DNA of 10,363 nucleotides, taken from positions 1 to 10,363 of the forward strand of contig WLNS01000046.1 of NCBI GenBank assembly GCA_009699665.1, given 5' to 3'. The position numbers and the translations under genes are program-made. Source of the stretch: Actinomycetota bacterium (lineage in GTDB: Bacteria > Actinomycetota > Actinomycetes > Actinomycetales > Microbacteriaceae). Shown one piece after another: positions 1 through 7,502 of this stretch (its first letter is position 1; every line of letters starts with the position of its first letter). The notes beneath the pieces are model-generated. The model saw only the letters and a program-made list of their open reading frames with translations, was not told the origin of the DNA and ran no database searches.

Positions 1-698
1 AACGGTGTGACATCCTTCGTCAACCACATGAGCCAGTCGCTTGTCGTGAGACGCGCGTGCGCGAGCAACTCGTTTTCTGGCATAAGAATTCGATCCGTGA
101 GGCCCAGCAGGTCGGCCGCTTGGTTGGCCACCACGCTGTGCGCCCCCTGCCCAAAGTGCACACGATCGCGCGCCCACGAGCGCACATCATGCAAGAGCGA
201 GAGACGGAACAGGTCGATGACGCCGCAGTTCACTTCAGCGGCCAAACTCTCAATCATCTCGGTCATGCGCGCCGCTCGCCCGCGTCCCGAGGCAAAAGCC
301 CGCACGTGCACGGGGTTGATGCTGTTGGCAACCAGCACAGTGGCGCCACTGTCGCGCAGGCGAGAGAGTCCATCGCGATACACCCGGCGCAAATCGTGCC
401 AGTCAATGTCTTTGCGCCACAGGTTGTTTCCGCCCGCCATGACGGTCACCAGATCGGGAGTGAGGGCAAGCGCGTGGTCGAGTTGCGTCGACATGACCTG
501 CTCGAGTTTTCGTGAACGTACGGCCAGGTTGGCGTAAGCAAAGCTTTCGCCCTGGCGACGGTTCGATTCGTGCACGATAGCCGCGAGGCGATCGGCCCAG
601 CCGCCATGAGTGCGGTCCCAGTGAAAGCGGTCGTCTCCGAGTCCCTCGGTGAGCGAATCACCAATTGCTACATACCTGTGGAACAGGGGCACGGTCAC
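1..698 (-). CDS. SGNH/GDSL-family hydrolase, C-terminus beyond window
   Basis: About 232 residues are visible before the frame leaves the window at position 1. The family is made of serine esterases and lipases; the substrate cannot be told from sequence. The N-terminus has beta-strand YVAI then block I GDSL (nucleophile Ser about residue 15). Block II is NLAVR (about 57-61), block III is GGNN (about 89-92), and DRVH near 178-181 is the block V Asp-x-x-His, so the Ser-His-Asp set is complete. I see no signal peptide, so it is probably cytoplasmic. I chose the GTG at 698, giving MTVPLFHRYVAIGDS; an in-frame GTG at 710 sits directly against an AAGG and is the alternative. It lies downstream of phoH on the same strand with an 83-base gap. 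Family assignment is firm and the specific function is unknown. Confidence 0.85.
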   Translation of the reverse strand, partial: MTVPLFHRYVAIGDSLTEGLGDDRFHWDRTHGGWADRLAAIVHESNRRQGESFAYANLAVRSRKLEQVMSTQLDHALALTPDLVTVMAGGNNLWRKDIDWHDLRRVYRDGLSRLRDSGATVLVANSINPVHVRAFASGRGRAARMTEMIESLAAEVNCGVIDLFRLSLLHDVRSWARDRVHFGQGAHSVVANQAADLLGLTDRILMPENELLAHARLTTSDWLMWLTKDVTP

Positions 699-705
699 AA
701 CTTCA

Positions 706-725
706 TTCACCCTTGTACAGGTGAA
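706..725. repeat. Short inverted repeat before the SGNH hydrolase gene
   Basis: TTCACC at 706-711 and GGTGAA at 720-725 are perfect 6-base inverted arms around an 8-base spacer containing TGTACA. The repeat lies 8-27 bases upstream of the GTG at 698, within the leader or start region. It could be a regulator site or chance. I see no matching copy elsewhere in the window. Confidence 0.25.
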
Positions 726-781
726 CAGATATCAACCTGACGCGAAACGCGCGCTAAAGATTGCGTATCGCGTTGTGTGCG

Positions 782-2155
782 TTAGAGTCCTTCGAGCAGC
801 TCGGTCACCAAAGCTGCGATGGCCGAACGTTCTGATCGCGTGAGGGTGATGTGCGCGAAGAGTGATTGACCCTTCAGGCTTTCGATCACGCTGGCAACTC
901 CATCGTGGCGACCGACCCGCAGGTTGTCGCGCTGTGCCACATCATGCGTCAGCACGACTCGTGAGTTCTGCCCGATGCGACTGAGCACAGTGAGCAGCAC
1001 GTTGCGCTCGAGGCTCTGTGCCTCGTCAACAATCACAAAAGCATCGTGAAGCGAGCGACCACGGATGTGCGTGAGTGGTAAAACTTCGAGCAAGCCGCGT
1101 TCGACAACTTCGTCGATAACGTTCTGCGACACCAGGGCGCCGAGAGTATCAAAGATGGCCTGGCCCCACGGATTCATCTTTTCGCCCTGATCACCGGGAA
1201 GGTAGCCCAGCTCCTGCCCACCCACGGCATAGAGGGGCCGGAAGACCACAATCTTCTTGTGCTGTTGACGCTCGAGAACGGCCTCGAGGCCGGCACACAG
1301 CGCCAGTGCCGACTTGCCGGTGCCCGCGCGTCCTCCCAGCGACACGATGCCCAATCGCGGATCGAGCAACATGTCGATGGCCAGACGCTGTTCGGCCGAA
1401 CGACCGTGCAGTCCGAACAAGTCACGGTCGCCGCGCACGAGATGGATCTCACCGTCGGCAACGACACGACCCAGCGCCGAGCCGCGCTCGGAATGAATAA
1501 CGAGACCGGTATTGATGGGTAGGCCGATAACGTCCCGGGTGCGGAGTTTTTCGGTCTCGTAGAGATCGGCCATGTCGTCACTCGAGAGGGTGACCTCCGA
1601 TGTGCCCATCCAACTCGGGTCGGTGGCCAATTCGGCCCGATACTCTTCGGCTGACAGGCCAATCGAAGCGGCCTTAACGCGCATGGGCAGGTCTTTGCTG
1701 ACCACCGTGACCTCGAGGCCATCGCCCGCCAAGTTGAGCGCCACGGCAAGGATGCGCGAATCGTTATCGCCCAGCTGCAACCCCGAGGGGAGTACTGCCT
1801 GGTTGGAATGGTTCAACTCAACACGAATCGAGCCCCCACCGTCGAGCGGAATAGGAAAGTCGAGGCGCTCGTGCTTGATGCGCAGATCATCGAGAGCGCG
1901 CAAGGCCTGGCGGGCGAAGTAACCAATCTCGGGATCGTGCCGTTTCTTTTCGAGCTCACTAATGACGATGACGGGAATGACCACGCTGTGTTCAGCGAAA
2001 CGGAAAAGTGCCGTGGGATCCGACAGGAGAACAGACGTATCGAGAACGAATGTTCGCTCGGTCTGGCGACCCTTCGCGGGTGATTCGGACGTTTGCGATG
2101 TCTGGCGCGAACTCGCCGTCGTTGACTTGGGCGCACCACTCCGTTGCGGGGTCAT
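782..2155 (-). CDS. PhoH2 family protein: PIN RNase domain fused to PhoH ATPase
   Basis: This 457-residue protein has the actinobacterial PhoH2 architecture, characterised in mycobacteria as an ATP-dependent RNA helicase/ribonuclease. The PIN domain spans about residues 34-165, with acidic positions D39 (in FVLDTSVLLSD), E67 (ISELEKK), D130 and D132 (GDNDSR), and D155 (VSKD). The PhoH ATPase spans about 245-457, with Walker A GGRAGTGKS (274-282), Walker B VIVDEAQ (374-380) and a downstream VLTHDVAQRD motif (401-410). All catalytic signatures are intact. The first 34 residues are a Ser/Thr/Gln-rich, probably disordered extension. The ATG at 2155 has no clear Shine-Dalgarno sequence, but an in-frame TAG lies close upstream. 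It is 102 bases downstream of the prenyltransferase gene. The role in RNA turnover or stress is inferred from the family. Confidence 0.93.
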   Translation of the reverse strand: MTPQRSGAPKSTTASSRQTSQTSESPAKGRQTERTFVLDTSVLLSDPTALFRFAEHSVVIPVIVISELEKKRHDPEIGYFARQALRALDDLRIKHERLDFPIPLDGGGSIRVELNHSNQAVLPSGLQLGDNDSRILAVALNLAGDGLEVTVVSKDLPMRVKAASIGLSAEEYRAELATDPSWMGTSEVTLSSDDMADLYETEKLRTRDVIGLPINTGLVIHSERGSALGRVVADGEIHLVRGDRDLFGLHGRSAEQRLAIDMLLDPRLGIVSLGGRAGTGKSALALCAGLEAVLERQQHKKIVVFRPLYAVGGQELGYLPGDQGEKMNPWGQAIFDTLGALVSQNVIDEVVERGLLEVLPLTHIRGRSLHDAFVIVDEAQSLERNVLLTVLSRIGQNSRVVLTHDVAQRDNLRVGRHDGVASVIESLKGQSLFAHITLTRSERSAIAALVTELLEGL

Positions 2156-2257
2156 GGCAACAAACTACGTCGCACCACACTCGGGAGTGACCTGCGACAC
2201 GCCCGGCTGAAATGTCTGTGACAAATGTTTGCGAAAGCCCTCATGTGTCAGACGCGA

Positions 2258-3037
2258 CTAGGTGCCGTAGCGCCGCTCACGCCGAGCAAAATCGCGCATG
2301 GCGCGCAAAAAGTCAACCTCACGAAGGTCGGGATACAGCGCCTCAACAAAGTAGAACTCGGAGTGCGCACTCTGCCAGAGCATGAAGTCGCTCAGTCGCT
2401 GCTCTCCCGAGGTGCGGATGACCAGGTCGGGATCGGGTAGTCCCCCGGTGTAGAGGTGATCACCAATCAGCTCGGGCGACAGGCTCTCGGCGAGATCGTC
2501 AATCTTGCCGCCGGCCTTTTCATGTTCTCGAATGATGCTTCGCACGGCGTCGGCGATCTCGGCGCGTCCGCCGTAGCCGATGGCCAGGTTGACGTGCAGG
2601 CCAGTGTTGGCCGCGGTGCTCTTTTCGACGGCAACGAGGCGACTCAACAGGTCAGCATCCAGGCCGCCGTCTCGACCGACATGCTTGATTTTCCAGTTGC
2701 GCTGATGACCCAAGTCTTCGGCCAGTGCGGCAATGATGTCGAAGAGTTCGCGAAGTTCTTCGGGGGAACGTCCGGAAAGGTTGTCGGTCGACAGCAGGTA
2801 AAGCGTCACCATGCCGATGCCCAGTTCGTCGCACCACACTAAGAACTCGGGCACCTTGCGCGCTCCGGCTCGGTGACCGTGCGCGCTCGAGCCCAATGCG
2901 CGCTCATGGGCCCACCGTCGATTTCCATCAACAATCATGCCGATGTGGTGAGGAAGACGTGTGCGGTCCAAACCTTTGCGCAGGCGCCGTGCATAGAGTC
3001 CATAAATCAAGCCGGGTTTGTCTCGCTGGTTGCTCAC
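2258..3037 (-). CDS. Short-chain cis-prenyltransferase, Z-farnesyl diphosphate synthase type (Rv1086-like)
   Basis: A 259-residue undecaprenyl diphosphate synthase-superfamily enzyme that adds isopentenyl diphosphate to an allylic primer in cis. The pyrophosphate-binding HIGMIVDGNRRWA segment carries catalytic Asp37. The C-terminal signature RTSGEQRLSDFMLWQ (208-222) is complete. After Tyr80 the sequence is LLSTDN, where long-chain enzymes have AFSSEN or similar. Leu81 aligns with Leu84 of M. tuberculosis Rv1086, a residue reported to restrict the product to C15. The overall resemblance to Rv1086 is strong, including the GLYARRLRKGL and WCDELGI stretches. I therefore infer omega,E,Z-FPP as product, feeding polyprenyl carrier lipid synthesis for the cell wall. 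Start is GTG at 3037. A GGGGGT about 5 bases upstream may serve as the ribosome site and lies in the loop of a 6-bp hairpin (3037-3054). Confidence 0.92.
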   Translation of the reverse strand: MSNQRDKPGLIYGLYARRLRKGLDRTRLPHHIGMIVDGNRRWAHERALGSSAHGHRAGARKVPEFLVWCDELGIGMVTLYLLSTDNLSGRSPEELRELFDIIAALAEDLGHQRNWKIKHVGRDGGLDADLLSRLVAVEKSTAANTGLHVNLAIGYGGRAEIADAVRSIIREHEKAGGKIDDLAESLSPELIGDHLYTGGLPDPDLVIRTSGEQRLSDFMLWQSAHSEFYFVEALYPDLREVDFLRAMRDFARRERRYGT

Positions 3038-3093
3038 GCCACACCCCCGTGGCGAATGGCACTCACTCGTATTGTCGTCAGCACAGCCGGTGT

Positions 3094-3294
3094 CTACTTC
3101 TTGACGACACGGGCGGACTGCTCGGCATCAAGCTTTGCCTCAATCTCGGCTTGATAGCGTTGCCGGCGAATGCGACGAACCATATCCCAGACCAGAAAAA
3201 CAGTGGCGACGGCAACCACGAAGGTAGCAATAAACCCGACCGCACCCGGGGTCACAATGTTGGGGTCGATTGCTGTATCTGCGGCGATGAACAC
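3094..3294 (-). CDS. Small single-helix membrane protein, Rv1083-like position
   Basis: A 66-residue protein. A short N-terminal segment (IDPNIVTPG) is followed by one hydrophobic helix at about residues 17-38. A basic stop-transfer stretch RRIRRQRYQ and a charged C-terminal helix ending ARVVKK come next. This predicts a C-terminus-in inner-membrane protein. The GTG at 3294 is preceded by a full AGGAGG (complement of 3299-3304) 4 bases upstream, which decides the start. The open frame continues upstream to 4029, but that part is antisense to the DUF4307 and greA genes. It is 56 bases upstream of the prenyltransferase start and divergent from the DUF4307 gene. Small proteins of this kind sit beside mca in mycobacteria (Rv1083). 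I do not know its function. Confidence 0.72.
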   Translation of the reverse strand: MFIAADTAIDPNIVTPGAVGFIATFVVAVATVFLVWDMVRRIRRQRYQAEIEAKLDAEQSARVVKK

Positions 3295-3375
3295 GCGTCC
3301 TCCTGAGACCCTGGGGCCGTTAGCCTTGTAGAACAAGCCTAGTCCGCCCGTCGGCGAACTCCCCGAGGAGAAAGC

Positions 3376-3768
3376 ATGTCTGCGATATCGCGCGAGGATC
3401 GATACGGACGCACGGCGTCGCCGCGACGAGCAGCCATCGTTGTGGGTGGCATCGTTGCTCTGATTCTCGGTATCACCGCGGCGTGGTTCGTCTGGGCAAA
3501 TCCGATTGGCTGGGGGCCGCACGCTATAGCCACCGATACCGGATTCTCGATTGACGGAGATAACGTCACGGTGATGTTTGATGTCTCGATTACCCCCGAT
3601 CATGCGGCGGCCTGTGCCGTGAAGGCGCTCGACAAGGGTTTTGCCGTCGTCGGCTGGAAAGTGATCACCTATGCCGCGTCTTCGGTCGACACCCGCCACG
3701 ACCAAGTAACACTTCGCGTCATCTCGCCCGCCGTAACCGGTTTGGTCTCTTCGTGTTGGCTGACCTAG
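3376..3768 (+). CDS. DUF4307 domain-containing membrane protein
   Basis: This 130-residue protein has a short basic cytoplasmic N-terminus (about residues 1-18), one hydrophobic helix at about 19-42 (AAIVVGGIVALILG onward), and a beta-rich extracytoplasmic domain. The domain includes FSIDGDNVTVMFDVSI, CAVKALDKGFAVVGW and a terminal SSCWLT. Two cysteines (in AACAVKA and SSCW) could pair outside the membrane. This matches the actinobacterial DUF4307 family (Rv1081c-like), which typically lies beside greA. A GAGGAGA site at 3365-3371 supports the ATG at 3376. greA follows after 9 bases, so the two are almost certainly co-transcribed. The function is unknown in the family. Confidence 0.85.
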   Translation: MSAISREDRYGRTASPRRAAIVVGGIVALILGITAAWFVWANPIGWGPHAIATDTGFSIDGDNVTVMFDVSITPDHAAACAVKALDKGFAVVGWKVITYAASSVDTRHDQVTLRVISPAVTGLVSSCWLT

Positions 3769-3777
3769 TCTCTCTTT

Positions 3778-4263
3778 ATGGCTGAACAGACCACACCCTT
3801 CCTCACGCAAGAGGCCTACGACCGCCTGCAGGCGGAACTCGACGATTTGAGCACCCGCGGCCGAGAAGAAATTGCCAAGCGCATCGAATCCGCGCGCGAA
3901 GAGGGCGACCTCAAGGAAAACGGTGGATACCACGCCGCCAAAGACGAGCAGGGCAAGATGGAGGCGAGAATCCGCACGCTGCAACACATCCTGAAAGAGG
4001 CCCAGGTCGGCGAAGCGCCGACAAGTCACGGTGTCGTTGAACCCGGAACGGTAGTGACCGCCATTGTTGCTGGTGATGACGAGCGTTTTTTGTTGGGCAG
4101 TCGTGAGATCGCCGCCGGCGTCGATATGGATGTTCGCAGCGAGTCGAGTCCGCTAGGCGCGGCCATCATGGGACTCAAAGTCAACGAATCAACCTCTTAC
4201 ACGGCGCCAAACGGTCTCGAGATTTCTGTCACGATCACGAACGTCGAAACCTTCACCGGTTAA
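3778..4263 (+). CDS. greA: Transcription elongation factor GreA
   Basis: A 161-residue GreA, the normal length. It enters the RNA polymerase secondary channel and stimulates cleavage of backtracked transcripts. The N-terminal coiled coil (about residues 8-76) has the tip sequence REEGDLKENGGYHAAKDEQG, with the conserved acidic pair Asp44 and Glu47. The C-terminal FKBP-like domain (about 85-160) includes GTVVTAIVAGDDERFLLGSRE and SPLGAAIMG. The ATG at 3778 has no Shine-Dalgarno sequence, and it lies 9 bases after the DUF4307 stop, which suggests translational coupling. Its TAA stop interlocks with the ilvA stop on the opposite strand. Identification is secure. Confidence 0.97.
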   Translation: MAEQTTPFLTQEAYDRLQAELDDLSTRGREEIAKRIESAREEGDLKENGGYHAAKDEQGKMEARIRTLQHILKEAQVGEAPTSHGVVEPGTVVTAIVAGDDERFLLGSREIAAGVDMDVRSESSPLGAAIMGLKVNESTSYTAPNGLEISVTITNVETFTG

Positions 4264-5504
4264 TCGTCTGCCAAGATGCGAACCTGGTAGCCCTCGTCGG
4301 TCAACTTTTTGACGACAGCCAGGCGGTGATCGTGACCGCGCGTTTCGATGTGCAGTTCAAGTTCTGCCTCGTTGATCTGAAGTTTGCCGTGGCGCGTGTG
4401 CAGCACTTCGACGACGTTGGCATTTGCCTCGGACACCAATTGTGCTGTGCGGGCAAGTTGCCCCGGACGGTCCGGCAGCATGATGCGCAGTTTCAGATAA
4501 CGCTCTGAGGCTGCGAGCCCGTGCGCGATGATGCGTTGCATCAGCATGGGGTCGATGTTGCCACCAGAAAGAATGACAACGGTCTTTCCCGCGTTGGTAA
4601 CCTTTCCCGCCAGAATGGCCGCCACACCAACGGCACCCGCGGGTTCGACAACAAGCTTTGCCCGCTCGAGCAGAAGCACCAGCGCACGCGCCGTGTCATC
4701 GTCGCTCACGGTCACCACTTCGTCGACGACGTTCTTGATGATCTCAAAGTTCAGCGCTCCGGGGGTAGCCACAGCGATACCGTCAGAAATTGTCGGGAGC
4801 ACGTCAATCTTGACGGGCTTGCCAGCGGCAAGCGACGGCGGATAAGCGGCTGCATTCTCGGCCTGAACGCCGATCACGCGCAGTGACCGGCCCAGCTCAG
4901 CCGCCCGCTGCTTCATGGCACTGGCGACGCCCGAAATCAAACCGCCTCCACCGATGGGAACGATGACCGTATCGACATCGGCAACCTGATCCAGGATGTC
5001 GAGGCCGAGCGTGCCCTGACCCGCAACGACGGCGGGGTGGTCGAACGGCGGGATGAAAATAGCACCGGTTTCGGCAACAAAATCCTTGGCAGCTTTGAGC
5101 GACTCGTTAAAGATATTGCCGGCCAAGACAACCTCAGCGCCGTAGTCCTGGGTGGCCTGAAGCTTGGGCAGGGCAACACCGATGGGCATGAAGATCGTGG
5201 CTTTGATGCCCAGAGCATGAGCGGCCCGGGCCACTCCCTGCGCGTGATTGCCTGCGGAAGCCGCCACCACGCCACGACTGCGCTCTTCGTCGGTCAACGA
5301 CGAAATCAGGTTATAGGCGCCGCGAAGCTTATAGCTGCCCGTGCGCTGCAGGTTTTCGCACTTGAGCAGCACCTCGGAACCCAGCGCCCGTGACAGGAAC
5401 CGCGATGATTCCATGGGCGTCACTTGGGCCACGTGAGCCACAACAGCACGAGCCGCCTCGAATTCGGCCAAGGTCGGGCCAGGAATAGATAACGTGCGGG
5501 TCAT
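4260..5504 (-). CDS. ilvA: Threonine ammonia-lyase (threonine deaminase) with C-terminal ACT domain
   Basis: A 414-residue PLP enzyme converting threonine to 2-oxobutanoate and ammonia, usually the entry to isoleucine synthesis. The Schiff-base Lys59 lies in TGSYKLRGA. The substrate-binding loop SAGNHAQG (about 83-90), the phosphate-binding GGGGL (185-189) and SGGN near the end of the catalytic domain (313-316) are all present. An ACT domain at about 338-411 (LRIMLPDRPGQLARTAQLV) is expected to bind an amino-acid effector. A single ACT and about 410 residues fit the shorter threonine-lyase class common in actinobacteria, not the longer E. coli IlvA with two ACT-like modules. Biosynthetic versus catabolic use cannot be told from sequence alone. 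Start is ATG 5504 with a weak ribosome site, 16 bases after the htpX stop. Confidence 0.95.
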   Translation of the reverse strand: MTRTLSIPGPTLAEFEAARAVVAHVAQVTPMESSRFLSRALGSEVLLKCENLQRTGSYKLRGAYNLISSLTDEERSRGVVAASAGNHAQGVARAAHALGIKATIFMPIGVALPKLQATQDYGAEVVLAGNIFNESLKAAKDFVAETGAIFIPPFDHPAVVAGQGTLGLDILDQVADVDTVIVPIGGGGLISGVASAMKQRAAELGRSLRVIGVQAENAAAYPPSLAAGKPVKIDVLPTISDGIAVATPGALNFEIIKNVVDEVVTVSDDDTARALVLLLERAKLVVEPAGAVGVAAILAGKVTNAGKTVVILSGGNIDPMLMQRIIAHGLAASERYLKLRIMLPDRPGQLARTAQLVSEANANVVEVLHTRHGKLQINEAELELHIETRGHDHRLAVVKKLTDEGYQVRILADD

Positions 5505-5520
5505 AACGAAATCTTAGGCT

Positions 5521-6396
5521 CTAGAACTTGCCACCCATGTCATGCAGGCGCTCGATGCGCTCAGTAATGGGCGGATGCGTCGAAAACAAGCGAGCGGCAA
5601 AGCCCGGCTTATCGGGGTCAGAAATCCACATGTGTGACATGCTCGAGGACTTGCGCCGCACCGGTGCGCCGTATTCACCGAGCTTTTGCAGCGCACTTGC
5701 CAGCCCCTCGGGGTGGCGTGTGGTGAGCGCTCCCGTGGCATCGGCCAGGTATTCACGCTGGCGCGATACGGCCAGCTGCACCAGCAGGGCGACGAGCGGC
5801 GCAATGATGATCGCCACGAGACCCAGAATCGCCACAATCGGATTGTTGTTGTCTCGGTTGCCGCGACCAAAGAATGACATGCGCAGCAAAATATCGGCAA
5901 TGAGGCCCACTGCCACAACAAGGCCGAACACGATCATCGAGACGCGAATGTCGTAGTTTTGAATGTGCCCCATTTCGTGTGCGATGACACCCTCGAGCTC
6001 GGCGTCATCCATGATGTCGAGCAATCCCGACGTGACCGCAATCGCTGAGTGTTTCGGGTCGCGTCCGGTGGCGAAAGCGTTGGGTGCCGCATCGTTGATG
6101 ATGTAGACCTTGGGCATGGGCGTGCCCGTCGTGATGGAGATGTTTTCTACCGCGTTCCAGAGGCGAGGATTCTGTTCGCGCTGAATCTGGATTGCGCCGG
6201 TAAACATGAGTGCCTGCGACCCGGCCGCGAAGTACTGCATCACCGTGTAGAGAATGGCGATGATGACCACAACGAACAGAATCGTGAGGTCGCCATACAT
6301 GTAACTGGCCACCCAACCGAGTCCGCCAATGATGATGAAGAAGATCACCATGATGAAGACGGTGTTGCGCTTATTGGCCGCTATTGCGGAATACAC
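5521..6396 (-). CDS. htpX: Membrane zinc metalloprotease HtpX
   Basis: A 291-residue M48 protease that degrades misfolded membrane proteins. Two N-terminal membrane helices lie at about residues 13-30 and 37-55. The zinc motif HEMGH (140-144) supplies two His ligands and catalytic Glu141, and Glu215 in SRQREYLADA is the likely third ligand. Two further hydrophobic stretches (about 152-172 and 186-209) separate them, as in other HtpX proteins. The FSTHPPITERIERL ending is characteristic. Start is GTG at 6396; an in-frame TAG lies a few codons upstream, which excludes a longer protein. It follows lemA by 61 bases and precedes ilvA by 16. A lemA-htpX pairing is common in bacteria. Confidence 0.96.
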   Translation of the reverse strand: MYSAIAANKRNTVFIMVIFFIIIGGLGWVASYMYGDLTILFVVVIIAILYTVMQYFAAGSQALMFTGAIQIQREQNPRLWNAVENISITTGTPMPKVYIINDAAPNAFATGRDPKHSAIAVTSGLLDIMDDAELEGVIAHEMGHIQNYDIRVSMIVFGLVVAVGLIADILLRMSFFGRGNRDNNNPIVAILGLVAIIIAPLVALLVQLAVSRQREYLADATGALTTRHPEGLASALQKLGEYGAPVRRKSSSMSHMWISDPDKPGFAARLFSTHPPITERIERLHDMGGKF

Positions 6397-6457
6397 GAAT
6401 ACCTACCCGTTGAGCAGTGAGAACGAAGGTGCGAGTGAGGGTGCGCCGAATGACGTG

Positions 6458-7027
6458 TTAGAACGCAACGCGCGGTGGCTCTTGCAACGAAGCGGCATCG
6501 GCAACGTCGAAGAACTCGCGCTGGCCGAAGCCGAGGCGCTTGGCCCACATGTTGTTGGGGAACACCTTGATCTTCGTGTTGAACTCGCGAACGCCACCGT
6601 TGTAGAAGCGGCGCGCGGCCTGAATCTTGTCTTCGGTATCGACCAGTTCACCCTGAAGCTGGAGGAAGTTGGCGCTGGCCTGCAGCTGCGGGTAAGCCTC
6701 GGCTACGGCGAAGATGCTCTTCAGAGCGTTCTGCATCATGCCTTCGGCCTTGGCGGCCTCGGCCGGCCCCTGGGCCGAGATGGTGGCGGCACGCGCCTTC
6801 GTGACGTTCTCGAAGACGGCCTTCTCGTGTTTGGCGTATCCCTTTACCGACTCAATCAGGTTGGGAATAAGATCTGCCCGTCGCTTGAGCTGAACCGTGA
6901 TATCGCTCCACGCTTCGTCAACGCGAACGTTGAGGGTAACCAGCGAGTTGTATGTGGCCCAGAGGTAAATACCAACGATCAGGGCGACAACAACAATGAC
7001 AATGATGATCGGAATGAGAACGTCCAT
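6458..7027 (-). CDS. lemA: LemA family membrane-anchored protein
   Basis: This 189-residue protein has an N-terminal membrane helix (DVLIPIIIVIVVVALIVGIYLWA, about residues 2-24) and a long helical cytoplasmic or peripheral domain. Family hallmarks include YNSLVTLNVRVDEAWSDITVQLKRRADLIPNLIESVKGYAKHE near the N-terminus and RRFYNGGVREFNTKIKVFPNNMWA near residues 140-165. I start at ATG 7027, immediately before the membrane helix. The frame is open up to 7090, but the extra 21 residues are unlike the family. AGGA lies 2 bases upstream of this ATG, which is closer than usual. The molecular function of LemA is poorly defined; pairing with htpX suggests membrane proteostasis. Confidence 0.93.
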   Translation of the reverse strand: MDVLIPIIIVIVVVALIVGIYLWATYNSLVTLNVRVDEAWSDITVQLKRRADLIPNLIESVKGYAKHEKAVFENVTKARAATISAQGPAEAAKAEGMMQNALKSIFAVAEAYPQLQASANFLQLQGELVDTEDKIQAARRFYNGGVREFNTKIKVFPNNMWAKRLGFGQREFFDVADAASLQEPPRVAF

Positions 7028-7033
7028 GTTCCT

Positions 7034-7062
7034 ATCGTATGGGGGCAAGCCTGAAAGTCGCC
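7034..7062 (-). promoter_or_regulatory. Possible lemA promoter close to the start codon
   Basis: Reading the minus strand, TACGAT (complement of 7034-7039) fits the actinobacterial -10 pattern TAnnnT. A weak -35-like GCGACT lies about 16 bases further upstream. If used, transcription would begin at or within a few bases of ATG 7027, giving a nearly leaderless mRNA. The -35 match is poor, so this is tentative. Confidence 0.25.
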
Positions 7063-7136
7063 CGAAAGAATCATGGATGCGAAGGTCCACTTCGCCGACC
7101 GGATTTCACGAGGCCGGGACTTCTGAATTCACGGGG

Positions 7137-7502
7137 TTACTTGTGCTGGATCAGACCATAATTGCGGCCGCCGGGTCCGCGAAAGTGTTGAAACATGACG
7201 GGACCACCGTCGGTTACATCCGTCACCGATTCAAAGCCGGCGTCGATGAGTTTCGCACCGTCGGCCACGATATCAGTCACGGCAAACCCGAAGACCATTT
7301 CATGCCGTTCAAAAAGGTGAGCGGGACCGTCGTAGTCCGTTGAACAAAACTCGACAACGCCGCCATCAGGCGCTTGCATCATGAGTTGAGTTGGAGTGTC
7401 CACGATGACGCTCAGCCCGAGCGCCGCGCCAAACGAACGTGCCGAATCCAGGGACTGATCCGTGAGTTTTGTTGCGACCCAATCGATTTTCGTAATGGAC
7501 AT
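7137..7502 (-). CDS. VOC superfamily (glyoxalase/bleomycin-resistance fold) protein
   Basis: A 121-residue single-chain VOC protein. The N-terminal module starts ITKIDWVATKLTD and runs to VVEFCSTD. The second module contains MVFGFAVTDIVADGAKLIDAGFE and ends FRGPGGRNYGLIQ, the typical edge strand of glyoxalase-fold proteins. Metal ligands are not obvious: His67 and Glu51 are candidates, so metal-dependent catalysis is uncertain and ligand binding or isomerase-like roles are possible. Start ATG 7502 is the only good start; further upstream the frame is antisense to the monooxygenase gene. It is divergently transcribed from the flavin monooxygenase across 102 bases, which implies a shared control region and possibly a shared substrate pathway. 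The exact function is unknown. Confidence 0.85.
   Translation of the reverse strand: MSITKIDWVATKLTDQSLDSARSFGAALGLSVIVDTPTQLMMQAPDGGVVEFCSTDYDGPAHLFERHEMVFGFAVTDIVADGAKLIDAGFESVTDVTDGGPVMFQHFRGPGGRNYGLIQHK

Noticed and set aside
57..537. Plus-strand open frames opposite the SGNH hydrolase
   Set aside because: They are arginine- and histidine-rich shadow translations. The minus-strand frame carries all the SGNH motifs.
735..781. Possible terminator after phoH (AACGCG ... CGCGTT)
   Set aside because: The stem is only 6 bp with a 17-base loop and the T run is very short, so it is not convincing.
1174..1749. Second minus-strand frame inside phoH
   Set aside because: It is an arginine/serine-rich shadow of the PhoH2 frame with no recognisable motifs.
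3325..3337. CTTGT-AGA-ACAAG inverted repeat between the divergent small-protein and DUF4307 genes
   Set aside because: Five-base arms are too short to support an operator without comparison.
3295..4029. Minus-strand open frame running upstream of the small membrane protein
   Set aside because: It is antisense to the well-supported DUF4307 and greA genes and has no family-like sequence. The AGGAGG before GTG 3294 marks the true start.
7028..7090. Longer lemA start at 7090
   Set aside because: The 21 extra residues are unlike LemA proteins, which normally begin right before the membrane helix as with ATG 7027.
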